Assembly: GCA_017621075.1 (NCBI GenBank)
Contig: JAGATV010000059.1
Location: 1 to 64,000, forward strand
Source: Lachnospiraceae bacterium
GTDB lineage: Bacteria > Bacillota > Clostridia > Lachnospirales > Lachnospiraceae
Reading direction: 5' to 3'
Length of the DNA: 64,000 nucleotides
Positions 32,618-42,283 of the stretch are shown here, piece by piece. The position numbers and the translations under genes were made by a program. The notes beneath the pieces are model-generated. The model made no database searches. It was not told where the DNA came from and worked only from the letters and a program-made list of their open reading frames with translations. Each line of letters opens with the position of its first letter. Within the stretch, counting starts at the first letter, position 1.

Positions 32618-33655
32618 ATGAGAAGGTTACGGAACACAAAAGCAAGACGGGCAGGGGCAGCCTGCCTGGCGGCGGCAATGATCCTTGCGCTGACGGGTTG
32701 TGGAAGCGCAGATAAGAGTGCGCCGGTGTCATTACAGACGGGCTATTCCATGAATTCTGCCGACATAAAGGACAGCGCCATGAGCGAAGCTGCCACAGAG
32801 ATGGACATGGGGATCTATGAGAGCGAAAGCGTTGAGAGTACATCTGCTTCCGTGGGGGAGAGCGCAGCTGCGGCGGACAGTCAGCGGAAGCTGATCAAGA
32901 CCGTGAACATGACTGTGGAGACCAAGGAGTATGACACGCTGATGAGCACCCTCACCGACCGGGTAGAGACCCTGGGCGGTTACATAGAGCGCATGGATGC
33001 CTATAACGGCAGCAGCTATTCCAACTATCGCAGCGCCAGAAATGCGAGCCTGACCATCCGCATCCCCAAGGATAAGCTGGACAGTTTTTTGGAAACCGTA
33101 TCTTCTGTGGGAAATGTCATCAGCCGTTCTGATAACGTGGAGGATGTGACTTTAACTTATGTGGACTTGGAAAGCCACAAGGAAGCCCTGGAGGTGGAGC
33201 AGGAGAGACTGCTCACCTATCTGGAGCAGGCCGAGACTCTGGAGGATATGATCACTCTGGAAAGCAGATTGTCCAGTGTGCGCTACCAGTTGGAGAGCAT
33301 GGAATCCCAGCTTAGGACCTTCGACAATCAAGTGGACTACAGCACTGTGTATATAAACATTGAGGAAGTAAAGGAACTCACACCCGTGCCCGTGGATGAA
33401 CCCACCAGATGGGAGAGGTTGACAGAGGGCTTTGTGGAGAGTCTTAAGGATGTAGGAAACGGCATTCTGGACTTCCTGATCTGGATCGTGGTACATCTTC
33501 CCTACTTTGCCGTATGGGCGGTAGTGATCATCGGTATCATCCTGATCGTCAAGGGAATCCGGAAGCACTCTAAAAAGAAGAAAGCAAAGAAGCTGGAAAT
33601 GATGCAAAAGCAACAGGCGCAGCAGACACAGCAGCAGAACCAGCAACAGCAGTAA
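32618..33655 (+). CDS. DUF4349 lipoprotein with Gln-rich tail
   Basis: 345 residues. A lipobox (ILALTGCGS) is followed by a Ser/Glu-rich spacer and the DUF4349 domain (KLIKTVNMTVETKEYDTLMS, LTIRIPKDKLDSFLETVSSVG, DVTLTYVDLESHKEALEVE). This has a long coiled coil, then a membrane helix (PYFAVWAVVIIGIILIVKGI) and a lysine-rich stretch. The last 20 residues are almost all Gln from CAG/CAA repeats. DUF4349 proteins are thought to be envelope proteins, with unknown role. Both the lipid anchor and the helix point to the membrane. The reverse strand of the Gln repeat gives a misleading Cys-rich frame. Confidence 0.82.
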   Translation: MRRLRNTKARRAGAACLAAAMILALTGCGSADKSAPVSLQTGYSMNSADIKDSAMSEAATEMDMGIYESESVESTSASVGESAAAADSQRKLIKTVNMTVETKEYDTLMSTLTDRVETLGGYIERMDAYNGSSYSNYRSARNASLTIRIPKDKLDSFLETVSSVGNVISRSDNVEDVTLTYVDLESHKEALEVEQERLLTYLEQAETLEDMITLESRLSSVRYQLESMESQLRTFDNQVDYSTVYINIEEVKELTPVPVDEPTRWERLTEGFVESLKDVGNGILDFLIWIVVHLPYFAVWAVVIIGIILIVKGIRKHSKKKKAKKLEMMQKQQAQQTQQQNQQQQ

Positions 33656-33674
33656 TATTGACAGAAAGAATTGG

Positions 33675-33703
33675 TTGAATCTGTCATGAAAATGTGATAT
33701 ACT
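33675..33703 (+). promoter_or_regulatory. Promoter of cobalamin riboswitch / B12 operon
   Basis: TTGAAT (33675-33680), a 17-base spacer, and TATACT (33698-33703) preceded by TGA, giving an extended -10. It starts transcription about 10 bases before the riboswitch. Confidence 0.65.
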
Positions 33704-33722
33704 TATTTTCAATTGAATATGT

Positions 33723-33896
33723 AACAGTCAGGTGTCGGAACAATACATTGCGATTGGTTCCGGTGAAAAGGGAAACAGGTGCAGATCCTGTGCGAACTCG
33801 TCACCGTAATTAGGGAGCAGAAGCCGATATATCACTGGGAAACTGGGAAGATGGCCCATGCGTTGATCTATAAGCCGGGAGACCTGCCTGACTGTT
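33723..33896 (+). promoter_or_regulatory. Cobalamin (AdoCbl) riboswitch
   Basis: The closing helix is 10 bp perfect (33723-33732 with 33887-33896). The conserved core is present: GGTTCCGGTGAAAAGGGAA near 33756, the ACAGGTGCAG block, GAACTCGTCACCG, GGAGCAGAAGCC, and the B12 box AGCCGGGAGACCTGCC (33873-33888). It should turn down the long corrinoid operon when cobalamin is plentiful, with the downstream hairpin at 34019 as the likely terminator. Confidence 0.93.
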
Positions 33897-34018
33897 GTAC
33901 AGAAACATTTGTTTCAGACCACGAGTAACTGGTTGTACATGAATTTGCAAAAGCAGGTTTTCCTGTGATGGACTCATCTTTCGGGAAATGCGGCTTTCGG
34001 CAGATTTGTTTTGTGTAT

Positions 34019-34050
34019 AAACCCTTTACCTGTAACAGGAAAGGGTTTTT
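34019..34050 (+). terminator. Terminator of the cobalamin riboswitch
   Basis: AAACCCTTT-A-CCTG pairs with CAGG-AAAGGGTTT around TAA (one bulged A), followed by TTTTTCTTTTT. It lies about 120 bases after the aptamer. The bases between hold only a small hairpin (GAAACATTTGTTTC) and no other gene. Confidence 0.82.
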
Positions 34051-34154
34051 CTTTTTGTTGTGCAATCATGAGAAGGATCAGCATCGTTTCTGTAGGAACT
34101 TACATATTTGATCAAAATGTTAAATGGCAGGAAAACTGCAGAAACGAGGAAAGA

Positions 34155-35828
34155 ATGAAGAGACAATTGGTAGTAATGTTGGCAGCTCTGTTCAGTATGT
34201 GCTGTCTGGCGGCCTGCGGTAACGAAGATCCCGCATTAAAGACAGACGGGACAGTGCAGCTTGAGAGCCCGGTATCCGGCACGGAGGAAACACAAACCAC
34301 AGCGGACAAGGAGCAGAAAAAGAGTGATGCTGCGATTCTGGTAGTAAGCTTCGGCACCAGCTACAATGACAGCAGGGATCTTACCATTGGCGCCGTTGAG
34401 GAGGCCATTGCGGAGGCATTTCCGGAATATGAGGTCCGCAGGGCTTTTACCAGCCAGATCATCATTGACAAGCTGAAAGAACGTGACGGACTGGAAATCG
34501 ACAATGTGGAGCAGGCTTTGGACAGAGCTGTAGCGGACGGTATCAGGGAATTGACGGTACAGCCCACTCATCTGATGGATGGGTATGAGTATCATGATCT
34601 TGTAAAGGCTCTGGCAGATTACCAGGACAGGTTTGACAAGATCGCACTGGCAGAGCCCCTGTTGTCAGATGATGCCGATTTTGAGGCAGTGATCAAGGCA
34701 ATTACGGAGAAGACTGCGTCATATGATGATGGGGAGACCGCTATCTGCTTTATGGGACATGGAACGGAAGCGGCGTCCAATGAGGTTTACGCAAAACTCC
34801 AGGATAAGCTGACACAGAGCGGTTATGACAATTATTATATTGGCACGGTGGAAGCGTCCCCTTCTATTGAGGATGTGATAGCGGCCCTTGCAGCCAAGGG
34901 AACTTATAAGCGGGTGATTCTGCAGCCCCTGATGGTTGTTGCGGGAGATCACGCAAACAATGATATGGCAGGTGCAGAGGAGGATTCCTGGAAAACCATG
35001 CTGGAAGAGGAAGGCTATGAGGTAGAGTGCATCATAGAAGGTTTGGGACAGATCCCGGATATCCGGGAAATCTATGTGGCCCATACCCGGACGGCTTTTT
35101 CCGCAGGAAAGAGCCCTGCCGAAATCATAGGGGAAGAAGAAAGCAGCCGGGCAGCTTCCGGTAATCTTGGAAACGGAACCTATCAGATAACCGTAGAGTC
35201 CAGTTCCTCCATGTTCCGGGTGGAAAAAGCAGAACTGACGGTAGCTGACGGAAATATGACGGCTGTCATTACACTGGGCGGCACGGGCTATTCCAAGCTC
35301 TACATGGGTACGGCAGAGCAGGCGGCATCGGCAGAGGAATTCGAATGTATTCCTTATGTGGAGGATGCAGACGGCGCTTATACCTATACCATACCGGTGG
35401 AGGCATTGGATCAGCCCATTGACTGTGCTGCCTTCAGCAAAAAGAAAGAAGAATGGTATGACCGCCAGCTCACTTTCCTTTCTGCATCCGCTTTGGAAGG
35501 GATGGCTGAGGACGGTATGTATACTATAGACGTGACCCTTGGCGGCGGAAGCGGGAAGACAACCATCGTTTCACCTGCGACAATCACCGTAACAGGGGGC
35601 ACGGCAGTTGCAACCATAGAGTGGAGCAGTCCAAACTATGACTACATGCTGGTAGATGGAGAAAAATATCTGCCGGTGAACACGGAGGGCAATTCCGTAT
35701 TTGAAATTCCGGTGTCGGTATATGATGAAGAGATGCCTGTGATCGGAGATACCATAGCAATGAGCAAGCCTCATGAGATCGAATATACACTTACGTTCCA
35801 CTCAGAGACCATGAAGGCGGCAGAATAA
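34155..35828 (+). CDS. cbiK: Exported CbiK-like cobaltochelatase lipoprotein with repeat domains
   Basis: 557 residues from ATG 34155. A lipoprotein signal (LAALFSMCCLAAC) is followed by a CbiK-type chelatase domain (about 55-315). Its metal-site residues are in place: His in QPTHLMDGYEYHD, Glu in GTVEASPSIED, and His in VVAGDHANNDMAG. The remaining 240 residues are two tandem beta-rich repeats (each with TYQITVE/MYTIDVT, YTIPVEA/FEIPVSV and RQLTFLS/YTLTFHS). They resemble haem-binding NEAT or similar modules only loosely. CbiK inserts Co2+ into sirohydrochlorin. An extracytoplasmic version may capture cobalt or tetrapyrroles for the transporter encoded next. First gene after the B12 riboswitch. 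Confidence 0.85.
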   Translation: MKRQLVVMLAALFSMCCLAACGNEDPALKTDGTVQLESPVSGTEETQTTADKEQKKSDAAILVVSFGTSYNDSRDLTIGAVEEAIAEAFPEYEVRRAFTSQIIIDKLKERDGLEIDNVEQALDRAVADGIRELTVQPTHLMDGYEYHDLVKALADYQDRFDKIALAEPLLSDDADFEAVIKAITEKTASYDDGETAICFMGHGTEAASNEVYAKLQDKLTQSGYDNYYIGTVEASPSIEDVIAALAAKGTYKRVILQPLMVVAGDHANNDMAGAEEDSWKTMLEEEGYEVECIIEGLGQIPDIREIYVAHTRTAFSAGKSPAEIIGEEESSRAASGNLGNGTYQITVESSSSMFRVEKAELTVADGNMTAVITLGGTGYSKLYMGTAEQAASAEEFECIPYVEDADGAYTYTIPVEALDQPIDCAAFSKKKEEWYDRQLTFLSASALEGMAEDGMYTIDVTLGGGSGKTTIVSPATITVTGGTAVATIEWSSPNYDYMLVDGEKYLPVNTEGNSVFEIPVSVYDEEMPVIGDTIAMSKPHEIEYTLTFHSETMKAAE

Positions 35829-35840
35829 GAGGACTTTTAT

Positions 35841-37019
35841 ATGAACGGAAGAAAAAAAGCGGTAACGATATGTTCCCTGCTTTTGACAGGACTGTTGGGG
35901 CAGTGCAGCTGTGGCAGTCCTGCTTCTGCTTTGGATCCCGGTCCGGAAGCCGTGGCAGGGAATGAAAACATGAAAACGGCATTCCGATATGAAAGCAGCA
36001 TGGAACTTGCTTATGCGGAAAATTTTTCTGTGGATTATTATGAGGGCGGTTATACGCTATTGACCATTATGGACGAAAGCAGGTTCCTGGTGGTTCCCGA
36101 AGGCAAAGAGGCACCCGTGGGTCTGGAGGAGGACATTGTGATCTTACAACGTCCCATAAAGGATCTTTATCTGGTGGCAACAGCGGCCATGAACATGTTT
36201 TCTGAACTGGATGCTCTGGATGCCATCAGCCTTTCCGGTCAGGAGGCGGACGGGTGGTATCTGGAGGAAGCAAGGACGGCCATGGAAAAAGGGGAGATGG
36301 TCTATGCCGGAAAGTATAATAAGCCGGATTATGAACTGATCCTTTCTAAAGATTGTTCCCTTGCCATTGAAAATAGGATGATTTCCCATTCCCCTGAGGT
36401 GGCGGAAAAGCTGGAGGGCTTCGGGATACCGGTTATGATCGACTATTCCAGTTATGAATCTCATCCGTTAGGACGGGTGGAATGGATAAAGTTCTATGGG
36501 GCGCTTCTGGGCAAAGAAGAACAGGCGGAGGAAATCTTCGAGGAACAGGCAGTGATCCTGGAGCGCGTGTCCGCAGAAGAAAAGACGGATAAAACCGTAG
36601 CTTTCTTTTTTATTACCGCAGGAGGCATGGTTCAGGTGAGGACCACCTCCGATTATGTGCCCAAAATGATAGAGCTTGCGGGGGGCAGATATGTTTTTGA
36701 TGAGCTTGGGGAACAAGGCACAAGGCAGTCTACCATGAATATACAGATGGAAGAGTTCTATCGAACTGCCAAGGATGCCGATTTCCTCATTTATAACAGT
36801 GCAATAGACGGAGGCGTAGCCTCATTGGATGAGTTGTTGGAAAAGAGTGAGCTTCTTGGGGATTTCAAGGCAGTGCAGGAAGGGAATGTCTTTTGTACGA
36901 CCAACGATCTGTATCAGCAGTCCATGTCCATCGGCTTTTTGATAGAGGATATGCACAATATGCTTTCGGAAGAGGAAGAAGAGCAAAAGGAAATGAAATA
37001 TCTTTTTCGATTGGAATAG
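35841..37019 (+). CDS. BtuF/FhuD-like ABC substrate-binding lipoprotein
   Basis: 392 residues. A lipobox-like LLGQCSCGS is followed by a class III binding-protein domain: YEGGYTLLTIMDESRFLVVPE, then LYLVATAAMNMFSELDALDAI, a GKYNKPDYELILSKDCSLAI block, and VRTTSDYVPKMIELAGG near the end. The family captures corrinoids, haem or siderophores. Position in the B12-riboswitch operon and the neighbouring permease and ATPase point to a corrinoid or cobalt-tetrapyrrole ligand. The ribosome site is weak (AGAGGA). Ligand is inferred from context. Confidence 0.82.
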   Translation: MNGRKKAVTICSLLLTGLLGQCSCGSPASALDPGPEAVAGNENMKTAFRYESSMELAYAENFSVDYYEGGYTLLTIMDESRFLVVPEGKEAPVGLEEDIVILQRPIKDLYLVATAAMNMFSELDALDAISLSGQEADGWYLEEARTAMEKGEMVYAGKYNKPDYELILSKDCSLAIENRMISHSPEVAEKLEGFGIPVMIDYSSYESHPLGRVEWIKFYGALLGKEEQAEEIFEEQAVILERVSAEEKTDKTVAFFFITAGGMVQVRTTSDYVPKMIELAGGRYVFDELGEQGTRQSTMNIQMEEFYRTAKDADFLIYNSAIDGGVASLDELLEKSELLGDFKAVQEGNVFCTTNDLYQQSMSIGFLIEDMHNMLSEEEEEQKEMKYLFRLE

Positions 37020-37028
37020 GAGGAAGGT

Positions 37029-38057
37029 ATGAGGTGGCAGCAGAACCGAAAAGTAAGATATCTGGGAGTATTCCTATTGCTCGGTATCAGTGTGATCATA
37101 TTTCTTATCTGCAATATCTGCATGGGCAGTGTGGAAATTTCATTAGCGGATATCGAAAGATGTCTGATGGGCAGGGAAACAGATAAGACCGTCCAGAGGA
37201 TAGTCTGGGATATCCGGTTCCCCAGGGCAGTGTCGGCCATGATACTTGGCGGCGCATTGGCACTTGCGGGATATCTTTTGCAGACCTTTTTTCATAATCC
37301 CATTGCGGGTCCCTTCATCCTGGGCATTTCCTCCGGGGCCAAAATGATCGTTGCACTGGTCATGATATTTCTGCTTGAGAGGTCCATAAGAGTCAGTTCT
37401 GCAGCTCTCATTCTGGCGGCTTTTTCAGGGGCGATGCTCTCCATGGGCTTTGTTCTTTTGATGTCGCACAAGGTGAACAATATGTCAACGCTCATTGTCA
37501 GCGGGGTCATGATCGGGTATATCTGTTCTGCGGTTACGGAGCTGGTAGTGACCTTTGCCGATGATGCGGACATTATAAATCTCCACAGCTGGTCCCAGGG
37601 AAGCTTTTCAGGGATGACATGGGAGCATGCAAAGGCAATGACAGTTGTGGTGTTTCTCACCTTTCTGATTGTCTTTTTGTTTTCCAAACCGCTGAGTGCC
37701 TATCAGCTCGGCGAGGGATATGCAAGGAATATGGGGATACACATAAGGGGTCTAAGGATTGCCATGATCGTCTTATCCAGCCTTCTGTCAGCCTGTATCG
37801 TGGCTTATGCAGGTCCCATCTCCTTTGTGGGAATCGCAGTGCCCCAGCTGGTAAAAAGTCTTTTGGGAACTGCAAAGCCGATCCTGATGATACCTGCCTG
37901 CTTTTTGGGAGGAAGCGTTTTCTGCCTGTTCTGTGATCTGCTGGCAAGAAACTTATTTGCTCCCACGGAGCTTGGCATCAGTACGGTAACGGCAATTTTC
38001 GGAGCCCCGGTAGTGTTATGGATCATGGTAAAGCACAAGAAGGAGAGGGCGGTCTGA
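37029..38057 (+). CDS. FecCD/BtuC-type ABC permease
   Basis: 342 residues with about ten membrane helices of the BtuC/FecCD family. Landmarks: IRFPRAVSAMILGGALALAGYLLQ, NPIAGPFILGISSGA, and GPISFVGIAVPQLVKSLLG near the C-terminus. It forms the channel for corrinoid-type uptake. AGGAGGAAGG lies upstream of ATG 37029. The stop overlaps the start of the ATPase gene (TGATG). Confidence 0.9.
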   Translation: MRWQQNRKVRYLGVFLLLGISVIIFLICNICMGSVEISLADIERCLMGRETDKTVQRIVWDIRFPRAVSAMILGGALALAGYLLQTFFHNPIAGPFILGISSGAKMIVALVMIFLLERSIRVSSAALILAAFSGAMLSMGFVLLMSHKVNNMSTLIVSGVMIGYICSAVTELVVTFADDADIINLHSWSQGSFSGMTWEHAKAMTVVVFLTFLIVFLFSKPLSAYQLGEGYARNMGIHIRGLRIAMIVLSSLLSACIVAYAGPISFVGIAVPQLVKSLLGTAKPILMIPACFLGGSVFCLFCDLLARNLFAPTELGISTVTAIFGAPVVLWIMVKHKKERAV

Positions 38058-39172
38058 TGGAGTACTATTTCGAGGCAAAGAAAATGAGCGTCGGTTATCA
38101 GGGGCGTCCTTTGATCAGTGACATAGAGATTTCTCTTAAAAAAGGGCAGATACTGACGCTGATCGGTCCTAACGGTGTGGGAAAATCCACGGTCTTAAAA
38201 AGTATTGCAAGACAGCTTTCCCTGATTGGAGGAGTGATCTTTCTGGACGGACAAAGCCTGCAGAAAATGTCCGGCGGGGAGCTGTCCCGGAAAATGGCAG
38301 TGATGTTTACGGAGAAACTAAAGGCAGAGCTGATGACCTGCGAAGATGTGGTGGCAACCGGACGCTATCCTTATACGGGAAGGTTTGGACTTCTGTCGGA
38401 AACGGATCGCCAGGTAGTGAGAAAGGCCATGGAACTGATACGGATAATGGATATCAAAGACCGGGATTTTACACAGGTCAGTGACGGACAGAGGCAGAGA
38501 GTCATGCTGGCACGGGCTGTGTGTCAGGAGCCTGAGATCATTATATTGGACGAACCCACCTCCTATCTGGACGTAAGATATAAGCTGGAATTTCTATCTC
38601 TTTTACAACAAATGTGCCGGGAAAAGGGGCTTACCGTCATCATGTCCCTGCATGAGCTGGAGTTGGCGGAAAGGATTTCGGACAAGGTACTATGTCTGGA
38701 CGGAAAATATGTGGACCGTTTCGGAACTCCGGAGGAAATTTTTAAAGCGGGATATCTTCGCCATCTTTTTCACATCTCATCGGGAAGTTTTGACGAAGAA
38801 AACGGGAATATGGAACTGGAAGCTCCGAAAGGAAAGGCGGATATCTTTGTGATCGCAGGGGGTGGAAGCGGAAGAATGGTTTACCGAAGGCTGCAGAGAC
38901 AGGACAGGGCGTTCTTTACGGGCATTCTTTTTGACAACGACCTGGATTATCCCGTGGCAAAGGCACTGGCACAAAATGTTTTTGCGGCAGGTGCCTTTGA
39001 AGCGGTGGAAGAGGCTCTTTTAAAGGAGGCAAAGAAGCAGATAGACGCCTGTAGGACTGTGATCTGCTGCCGGGAAAGATTCGGTTCTTTCGAGGCCGCC
39101 AACCGGGAACTGGCAGAGTATGCGGTGCAGACGGGGAAAGAACTGATCATGGCTTATGAGGAGAAAAGTTAG
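38057..39172 (+). CDS. BtuD-type ABC ATPase with extra C-terminal domain
   Basis: 371 residues. Residues 1-255 are a complete FecE/BtuD ATPase: Walker [10 protein letters not shown], signature region [14 protein letters not shown] (standard LSGGQ changed to VSDGQ), Walker [13 protein letters not shown], and the switch His in MSLHELELA. The last ~115 residues ([21 protein letters not shown] ... ELIMAYEEK) form a separate alpha/beta domain with a Rossmann-like GGGSG turn, not seen in plain BtuD. Its role is unknown; it might sense a nucleotide or corrinoid. The start overlaps the previous stop by one base. Confidence 0.88.
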   Translation: MEYYFEAKKMSVGYQGRPLISDIEISLKKGQILTLIGPNGVGKSTVLKSIARQLSLIGGVIFLDGQSLQKMSGGELSRKMAVMFTEKLKAELMTCEDVVATGRYPYTGRFGLLSETDRQVVRKAMELIRIMDIKDRDFTQVSDGQRQRVMLARAVCQEPEIIILDEPTSYLDVRYKLEFLSLLQQMCREKGLTVIMSLHELELAERISDKVLCLDGKYVDRFGTPEEIFKAGYLRHLFHISSGSFDEENGNMELEAPKGKADIFVIAGGGSGRMVYRRLQRQDRAFFTGILFDNDLDYPVAKALAQNVFAAGAFEAVEEALLKEAKKQIDACRTVICCRERFGSFEAANRELAEYAVQTGKELIMAYEEKS

Positions 39173-39173
39173 C

Positions 39174-40669
39174 ATGGCAAAGGTAATCATGATACAGGGA
39201 ACCATGTCCAATGTGGGAAAAAGCCTTTTGACAGCCGGGCTTTGCAGGATCTTTAAGCAGGACGGATATAAAGTGGCTCCCTTTAAGTCCCAGAATATGG
39301 CGCTGAACTCCTATATCACAAAGGAGGGACTGGAAATGGGGCGGGCACAGGTGATGCAGGCGGAGGCGTCAGGCATAAAGCCCCTGGTCTGCATGAATCC
39401 CATCCTGCTAAAACCCACCAATCATACAGGCTCCCAGGTCATCGTAAACGGAGAAGTCCTGGGCAATATGCAGGCTGCGGAATATTTTGCATACAAAAAG
39501 AATCTGGTGCCCGATATTAGAAAAGCGTTCCGCAAGCTGGAAGAGATGGCGGATATCATTGTCATAGAGGGGGCCGGAAGCCCGGCGGAGATTAATCTGA
39601 AAGAAAATGATATCGTGAATATGGGCATGGCTGAGCTGGTGGATGCCCCGGTGCTCCTTGTGGGAGATATCGACAGGGGCGGTGTCTTTGCCCAGCTTTT
39701 GGGGACACTGATGTTGCTCACCGAAGCGGAACGCAAGAGGGTGAAAGGGCTGCTCATTAATAAATTCCGAGGGGACAAATCGATTCTTGATCCGGGGATC
39801 GGGATGCTTGAAAAGCGGGGAAACATTCCGGTCATGGGCGTCATCCCGTATATGGAACTGAACTTGGAGGATGAGGACAGCTTGACGGAGCGTTTTGGAA
39901 AGAAGGAAGCGGATGCTATTGATATTGCGGTCATCCGTTATCCCAGAATATCCAATTTTACGGATTTTAATGTGTTTGAACAGCAGACGGGGGTGAGCGT
40001 CCGCTATGTTGCATCGGTGGGGAACTGCATCGCCCGGATTTGATCTTTCTGCCCGGAAGCAAGAATACCATGGGGGATCTGAAGTGGATGCGGCAGAACG
40101 GTCTGGAGACGGCGGTAAAGAAGCTTTCGGAAGAGATCCCGGTATTTGGTATCTGTGGCGGTTATCAGATGCTGGGACTGCGCATAGAAGATCCGGAAGG
40201 CGTGGAAGAAGGGGGGAGCATGCGGGGAATGGAGCTTCTGCCCGTTGCCACGGTCTTAAAAAGGGAAAAGACCAGATGCCAGGTAAAAGGCAGGCTGGAA
40301 CAGATAAAAGGCATTTTTTCCGGGCTGTCCGGAATGGATTATGAGGGATACGAGATCCATGTGGGACAGACGCAATACTGTAAAGATGCCGCATCTTTCG
40401 ATGAGGAAGGAACGGCATTGCAGACAATCGTCACGGAGGAAAGTCAAAGGATCTACGGCACTTATGTGCATGGTCTGTTTGACAAGGGAAACATCGCGGC
40501 TGCCACGGTAAGATGTCTGGCGGAACAAAAGGGAGTGCCCTTCCAGGAAGGGCAGACGCCTGATTACGGGGAATGGAAAGAAAGACAGTATGACAAACTG
40601 GCGGATATCCTCAGGGCATCCCTGGATATGGAGGCAGTTTATGGAATGCTCAGAGAAGCAAAGCAGTAA
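39174..40669 (+). pseudogene. cobQ: Cobyric acid synthase gene with single-base frameshift
   Basis: ATG 39174 opens a CobQ/CbiP reading frame ([48 protein letters not shown]) that stops at 40043. The frame resumes without loss in the next phase: [19 protein letters not shown], then GICGGYQMLG with the amidotransferase Cys, and YVHGLFDKG with its His. One G is missing in the run GTGGGGAA (40019-40022); adding a G restores a 498-residue protein of usual length. CobQ amidates four side chains of adenosyl-cobyrinic diamide. Either a sequencing or assembly slip, a real inactivation, or slippage repair. The neighbouring genes are intact, which favours an error or recent change. Confidence 0.88.
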
Positions 40670-41735
40670 TAAGTATACCAGGGAGGCTTTGTCCGGACTA
40701 CAAGTCAAAGCACCGGATGAAAAGATCCGAAGGCAGGTACAGGAAAACTGGGATAGGGTATCCAAGCCTCTTGATGGTCTGGGAAAGTTTGAAAAGCTGA
40801 TCGCCGGGATCGGCGCCATTGCAGGAACTCCCCGGATCGATATTTCCAGGAAAGCGGTGGTCATCATGTGTGCGGATAACGGCATCGTGGAGGAAGGCGT
40901 CAGCCAGTCCGGGCAGGAGATCACCAAAGTGGTGGCGGAAGGAATGGCGCAGAGGGATACTTCCGTGGGAAAGATGGCGTCTGTGATCGGTGCCGACACC
41001 ATACCTGTGGATATCGGAATCAATTGCAGAGAGCCCATTGAGGGGGTGGTACAGAAAAAGATCAGATGCGGCACCCGGAATTTTAAAAGGGAACCGGCTA
41101 TGACGGAGGAAGAGGCCATACATGCCATTTTTGTAGGGATACAGATGGCAGCGGACTGCAAGGCCAAAGGGTATCATATGATTGCCACCGGGGAGATGGG
41201 CATTGGAAATACCACCACCAGCAGCGCTGTTGCGGCGGCACTCTTACAATGTGAAGCCGGGGAGATGACCGGGCGGGGGGCAGGGCTTGACGACGAGGGA
41301 CTTGCCAGAAAGTGCCGGGTGATCGAAGAGGCCGTTGCACATTACGGGCTGCGGGACGCAGATGCCTTAAAGGTGCTTGCTACCGTGGGCGGGCTGGATA
41401 TTGCAGGGCTTGTCGGGGTGTGTATGGGCGGAGCCCTGTATCATATCCCCATCGTACTGGACGGTGTGATCAGTCTTGTGGCTGCGCTGGTGGCAGAAGA
41501 ACTGCTGCCCGGATGCAGGGAATTTCTCATTGCGTCCCATAAAGGCAAAGAACCGGCCATGCCCCGTATCCTAAAACGTCTGGGACTGGACCCGGTGATC
41601 GACGGTGAACTTGCTTTGGGAGAAGGAACGGGAGCAGTCATGATGATGGCGCTTTTAGATGTGGCATTGGCTGTCTACCATGGCGGAACTACTTTTGAAG
41701 ATATGGCAATAGAAAGATACAAGAGGTTTTCGTAA
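40641..41735 (+). CDS. cobT: Nicotinate-nucleotide:DMB phosphoribosyltransferase
   Basis: 364 residues. SKPLDGLGKFEKLIAGIGAI, VIMCADNGIVEEGVSQSG, GEMGIGNTTTSSAV, GRGAGLDDEGL and the catalytic Glu in LGEGTGAVMMM are all conserved. It makes the alpha-ribazole phosphate used as lower ligand. ATG 40641 has GGAGGC upstream and overlaps the cobQ end by 29 bases. The open frame begins earlier but that part lies within cobQ. The lower base actually activated cannot be told. Confidence 0.93.
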   Translation: MECSEKQSSNKYTREALSGLQVKAPDEKIRRQVQENWDRVSKPLDGLGKFEKLIAGIGAIAGTPRIDISRKAVVIMCADNGIVEEGVSQSGQEITKVVAEGMAQRDTSVGKMASVIGADTIPVDIGINCREPIEGVVQKKIRCGTRNFKREPAMTEEEAIHAIFVGIQMAADCKAKGYHMIATGEMGIGNTTTSSAVAAALLQCEAGEMTGRGAGLDDEGLARKCRVIEEAVAHYGLRDADALKVLATVGGLDIAGLVGVCMGGALYHIPIVLDGVISLVAALVAEELLPGCREFLIASHKGKEPAMPRILKRLGLDPVIDGELALGEGTGAVMMMALLDVALAVYHGGTTFEDMAIERYKRFS

Positions 41736-41737
41736 GG

Positions 41738-42283
41738 ATGCTTATATTGATCACGGGAGGCAGCGGAAGCGGGAAGTCTTCTTATGCGGAAAGTTATATA
41801 GATGCTGTTTCCAAAGGGATGCCCAAATACTATCTTGCCACCATGCAGGTCTTTGACGAGGATGGCAGACGGAAGGTGGAGCGTCATAGAGAGCTGAGGA
41901 AAGGGAAAGGCTTTGTCACCATAGAACAGCCTTTCTCCATTGAGGAGGCATTGGAAAGGATGAAGCCCGGCAGGAAGTCAGCCCTGCTTGAGTGCATGTC
42001 CAATCTGACCGCCAATGAAATGTTCGGAGGCAGTGTGCGGGTTTCGGGAAAGCAGGCGGCGGATCAGATCCTGCAGGGGATCGGGAAACTGCAGAAAGAA
42101 CTGGAGGTGTTTGTCATCGTGACCAACAATGTCTTTGAGGACGGCATTCTTTATGAAAAGTCCACCAGGGAATATATGGAGGCGCTGGCTTCGGTGAACA
42201 GCACTTTGGCGGCTATGGCAGATGTAGTCATAGAAGTAGTGGCGGGGATTCCTGTGGTACTTAAGAAGGGAGAATACAGATGA
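41738..42283 (+). CDS. cobU: Adenosylcobinamide kinase/guanylyltransferase
   Basis: 181 residues. Walker A ITGGSGSGKSSYAE, then YYLATMQVFDEDGRRKVERHRE with the guanylylation-site His region, and VIVTNNVFEDGILYEKSTREYME. The protein phosphorylates adenosylcobinamide and transfers GMP to it. It starts two bases after the cobT stop and overlaps cobS by four bases. A degenerate paralogue lies two genes downstream. Confidence 0.92.
   Translation: MLILITGGSGSGKSSYAESYIDAVSKGMPKYYLATMQVFDEDGRRKVERHRELRKGKGFVTIEQPFSIEEALERMKPGRKSALLECMSNLTANEMFGGSVRVSGKQAADQILQGIGKLQKELEVFVIVTNNVFEDGILYEKSTREYMEALASVNSTLAAMADVVIEVVAGIPVVLKKGEYR

Noticed and set aside
33502-33687. Minus-strand frame with many Cys (CCCW, CCC, CCACC) that looks like a Cys-rich peptide
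   Set aside because: It is the reverse complement of the CAG/CAA Gln-rich tail of the DUF4349 gene. It has no ribosome site and lies fully inside a supported gene.
39408-40427. Minus-strand frame of 339 codons across the cobQ frameshift
   Set aside because: It spans both halves of cobQ, but only because the opposite strand lacks stops; CobQ motifs are on the plus strand.
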